Shown in pieces: positions 57,401 through 62,800 of a stretch of 64,000 nucleotides of DNA (within the stretch, counting starts at the first letter, position 1; each line of letters opens with the position of its first letter). This DNA comes from Saxidomus purpurata. Its lineage: Eukaryota > Mollusca > Bivalvia > Venerida > Veneridae. Below the pieces are notes generated by a model. The model ran no database searches, was not told the DNA's origin, and worked only from the letters and a program-made list of their open reading frames with translations. The position numbers were made by a program, and so were the translations under genes. The stretch lies in assembly GCA_022818135.1 (NCBI GenBank), contig JAFMSR010000016.1:11080802-11144801 (forward strand), written 5' to 3'.

Positions 57401-59791
57401 AATGGAATATTATTAGAAGTTGAGCTTCCTTGAGCTTTGTTCCTTTTGATGATTTAAAGCTGAGCTTAAAGTAAATACTGTAAACGGTTTTTTTTTTGTG
57501 AGGTTTTTGCGAAAATGAACCACATAGCAAATTCATCAAAGTCACTCAAATTTATGACTTACAAGTTGATATAGTACTTATTTAGCTGTATGTGTCTTGC
57601 TTGTGAATTCAGGAATTGGCGAATAAATCAAAAATTAAAAAAAAAACGCCAAAAAACAACTTGCAAATAAAAAGACGTTTAGAGAAGCATAGGTCAACCA
57701 TTTTCAGTATCTTCTTGTGTAAAACTGATACTTCTTCATTATAAATTTCTTCACCTTTCAGTCAAAGGGTTGTGAACTGCATACTTCCTGGAACTGCTAT
57801 CTAAAAATATGATTGTAGTTATCTTAAAATATATATCTTAGACCAGTTCAAACTCTTTCGCTTTGGATTGGTCAGTTTTTAAACTAGAATGGCTCATAGC
57901 CAATCAAAATCCAGGGTCTTGGGACTGGTCATAGAGAATAATTTCACAGTCTTGTGACCATGGTTTTACATCAGTGATCTGTTAGTTAACATGTAAGCCC
58001 TGATCAGAATTTTAGAACAATAGAATTAACTGTTCATGGCAAGCTTTCATGTAGAGATAAGAATTTTAGCCCATTTGAATCAGAAATGATAATTGAAAAA
58101 AGGTAGATAATTCAGTAACTGTAAACATATTTTCAATTTTGTTATTCCTGTATTTGGTATTTTAGGCGTTACATGTGACAGTACACAGTATTTCAAGTGC
58201 CGTAACTCTCCCGGTTGCATCCCTCGTAAGTTCTTATGTGATGAGCAGTTTAATTGTGCTGATGGGAGCGATGAAGCGCGCTGTGGAAATCAGACGTCAG
58301 GTAAACGGATTAAATTATTAACATCATCACGGACCTATATACATGTACACATGGATTGGCAACCTCCAGAAATCTTATAAGACGACAATTTGTTAGATAG
58401 TACCAATTTTTGTTTGTCTTGTTGATGTATATGAAATAAATGTAATTCAGGTTGGAATACAACATACATTAAATACAAACCCTGTATGAAAATATTGAAA
58501 AAACACGACTGAAAATGATTTCTGTTAGAGAAAATTCTTTGATTCAGTTCAACTTTCAGAAATGGTCACCGCTCATGAGAACTCTATGTTTTGTATAGGA
58601 AAATAAGAGAGTTGCCAATTGGTGTGTATATAGGTCCTTGAGGACTTACGGCTGTTGTGAAAATTTTGAAAAATACTCCTATCTGAATTGGCGGGTTGGA
58701 TTTTAAACAATTTGACAGAATTTTTTCCAGGTTGATTCTTTAAAATCTAATGCAAACAAATGAAATCAGGTGTATTCTGCTTGCAGGATTGACTCTCAGC
58801 AATATAACATGCGAGACAAACTACTTCCAGTGCAAATACCAAAACAAATGCATTCCTTACATGTACGTATGTGATGGGAAAACCCAGTGTCTACACAAGA
58901 GTGATGAGAACCTGAGGCAGTGCTTTGGTACGTATGCTCTTAACTACTAGTATTTAGACCTAACTTACTTGTAAAGAGGTGCCTTGCTAATTTGAATTTT
59001 TATCATCGCTATTTTCCACAAGAAAGAGTCGCAAATTATGAAACTTAGTTTATTTTTTTAGATCAACTATTGAGAGAATAAGGAGGGTTTTTGCGGTCAC
59101 TCTTATGGTAACTATCATGTACATATTATGTCAGTTACTACTCGTATATTGATTTGAAACTTTACTAACATGTTCAAGGGTGTCAGAGAAGCAAGTAAGA
59201 TAACTCTTGACTGAATTTAAGGCAAGTTATGGCCCTTGTTGAACTTAGAAATTTGGTTAAAGTTTTGTGGACAAGTTACTATCATGGACATCTCTTAGTA
59301 ACCACTTCTGGGATTGATTTAAAACTTCATATATCTCTTTTCAGGTCTCAGACAGTCAAGTAAGATAACTCTTGATTGAATTTAATTCAGATTGTAGCCC
59401 TTGTTTTGTTGGACTTTTGATTTTGGTTTAAGTTTTGTGTTGAAGAGTTGAAGTTTTGTGTCAAAGTTACTATTATGCACATATCTCATTAACCAGTGAT
59501 GAGACTGATTTGATATTTCATTTATCAGACAGTCAAGTTAGATAACTCCTGACCAAATGGGATTCGAATTATAGCCCTTCTTCTCCACTTAGAAGTTTAG
59601 CTTGCAAGCTAATATCAGCTCGTATTTCAGTATCCTATGATTGGATTAATTTGAAACTATTTTTTTTTTACGAGGTGAGCACTCCTTTTCCCTTTTTTTC
59701 GATTTTATTTTTCTCTTTTTCTTTATTCTTTTCTTCTTATTTATCACACACTCTCTATAAAAATTTACCAAATTAAATATATCTTTTTATT

Positions 59792-59826
<35 letters not shown>

Positions 59827-62800
59827 CTTTTTTTTTTTATTTTTTTTTAAATTTTTTTTTCTCCCCCCCAAAATTTTTTTCTTTTCTCCCAAATTTTCTC
59901 TAGTTTTTTTTTATATTTTTTTTTTTTTTTTATTTTTTTTTTTTTTTTTTTCTATAACATAAAAATATAAAAAAAAATATATATATAAAATAAAAACAAT
60001 ATATATCTTTATTTTTCTCCCTAGAAATAAAAAAAAATATATCAAACAAACCCTACAAAAAACCCGAAAAAAACCGGGTGAGTACACCCACAAAAAAGAG
60101 GGATATTGTTGGGTTTTTTTTGGGTTTGGCCTATTTTTTTTGGGTTTTTTTTTATTATTATAAACTTCAAATTAAAAAAAAACCTTTACCCTTTTTTTTT
60201 AAAATTAACACTTTTTTTTTGGGGGGGTAAAATTTAGAGGCTAAAAGTCGTACAGTTATTAATAACAATTTGAAACTTACATGAAGCCTCCAGGGCTATC
60301 AAACATTCAAGTAACATAGCTCTTGATCAAACTTTGCATTTTATTTTAAACTTAGAAAATTTGGTTAAAATAATGCTTATACTAGACTCATTTATCATTA
60401 GTTTAGATTATACTACTTAATTGTAGCTCAATCGTGAAACTTATCGAGTTACTCTTGAGTCGGCTTCCTGGAGAAAAACCAGTACTGGTGTCATATGAGG
60501 AAGTAGGGGCTCGAACCCTCAACCTCAGGGATAAGTGGCAGACACCTTTACCTCTACACCACAGCTCACCTCATATCATATCATTAGTTACCTTTCCTCA
60601 AATGATGTATGTGTGATACTTTAACCAACTTATTGCCCTTATTGATTTTGAGGTTTGTAGGTCAAAGGTCAAAGGTCAAGGTTACTGAAAATCCTTCACA
60701 GTGCTTTTATTTCATGTAGATCCTGTACACTAGCATTAGAGTCAGCAGTTTCTTGCATTGCAGTTACTGGGGGTGGGTGGGGCGAGGGGAGCATGCATGT
60801 ATATTTATGGTTTACCAACATCTCTTGTTTATTTTTACATATTTGTGTATAAAATATTTGAAGTCAATATAAATACAGATGTATGAACAGTAAACTTCAT
60901 ATACATGTATAACAACTCCAGATATTGTAAAATTCCGGATATAAAGAACAAATTTTCTGAGCCCTATTTTTCCTTCCTTTATTCTATATGAAAATGCATG
61001 ATGGATATAATTTTCTCCATTTTTAAAAAGGACGAGAGCCAATCTGGCTTATGGATCACATTACTATACTAATAACCCTTTTATAATATACCTTTTGACA
61101 CTTGTCTGTGCGAATGAACTAAATTATAATGACATTCTAAGCATAAAATTGAAGAAAAACCCTTTTTAGCGCGAAATATATGAAGTATGCGATGCCTTTT
61201 TATTGACGTCATTGTATAAACAAATAGTAACGACCCAGTCAAAAGTGACATTATTAACGTCATATGCATTTTAGAGCCAATTGAATGCACTCTTACAAAT
61301 TATGCTGCGCTATTTGTATTTCACGTACATACAATACGGAATTTTTTTCTGTCAGGCCGTATTTGATGGTTGAATATAGGCTGTATTTTTGGCAGAATAA
61401 TTATAGATATATAATAAATGGAATTTACTGTACTATGAATTTTAGACTGCCAAATTTAGGTGTTGTTTAATACTAGAAAGGAGTTTGATGGAACAGGTGA
61501 ATGCAATTATGAACAGTTGGACAAACAAACAGACAATGTTAAAGGATTCAAGTCCTAGACTTACTGAACAATATGCTGTAGTACAGAAGTTATGTCGTAA
61601 ACGTGTTTTGTATATTTGATGTTTACAGACTATAGCCTTCAAGATAAACAAATCGATGTGAAAATGGGGCCTACTGACGTTACAGCAAAATGGGCACCTG
61701 ATTATATGGAAACTGTCCAATCATATACATTCTCATACTTGTGAGTATTGTGACATACCTCAGACAGCCATTGAATTTTCACTTTACCCGCGAGACGAGG
61801 CATTTCCTGTTTTTGATTTTTATGAATTTAAGAATATCCAATATAATGTTCTTTTGTTCAAATTCTGTAAATTGAGTAATATTTGGGATGTGTGATACTC
61901 ACTATTTTCGCGAATTTTCCTCTTCGCTAATTAGAAAATATCGCGAAAAAAATTAATTTCATAAATATAGTATTAGAGAATTCTCATTCTGAAAATTATC
62001 TAAAATTCGCGAATACCGTAAGTCTGTCTTCTGACAAATTGCGGAATTTTCATCACGCAAAAAGTACCCAATTTACAGTAGAACCCATAATACTTTCATG
62101 CTTTATGGTAAATATGGTGATTTCGTAAGAAAAACATTTCAGTCATTGCAGTATCGATATCACTTGTGTGCAGCTTGTTTGCTGATTTTACACGAGGTGT
62201 AGTAACATTTGAAATTTCTGAGTTGTAATTTAGTTTATACTTATTTTTTTTAGCTTGATTGTGAAGAAAGCTTGAAGCTTATTGAATCACTGTCGAGTCC
62301 ACTTCCTGGAATATCCAGTACTGGTGTCATATGAGAAAATAAGATCGTGACCTCAGTGGGGCTCGAACCCACAATATCTGGGATGAGCGACAGACACCTT
62401 AACATCTACTCCACTGCTCCCCTTTTGAAATGTAATTTATCCTGCTAAATGATGTTTTATAAGCATTTAGAAAGTGGGCAGTTACTTACAGAGGATAGGC
62501 TACAAGTTCTGGTCCTTCCCATGAACAATGGTTGGGTAAACTGCTAGCCTGTTCTGGTATTTCGCAGAAACTGCTGGCCTGTAAAACTGACTGGACTGCT
62601 GTTGAAACAGGCGTTAAACCCTGGTAATGAACAAACAGCGATTTGTGCAGACTGTGAATGAATATACTTTTTCATTACTATATTTCTTTAGGGCATATTT
62701 TCATGGTGCGTACACTTGGAACAATGTTACTAACCTCACGACGAATGCGACCGTCACAAAACTGCATCCTGCCATGACGTATTATATGACGGTGTATGTG

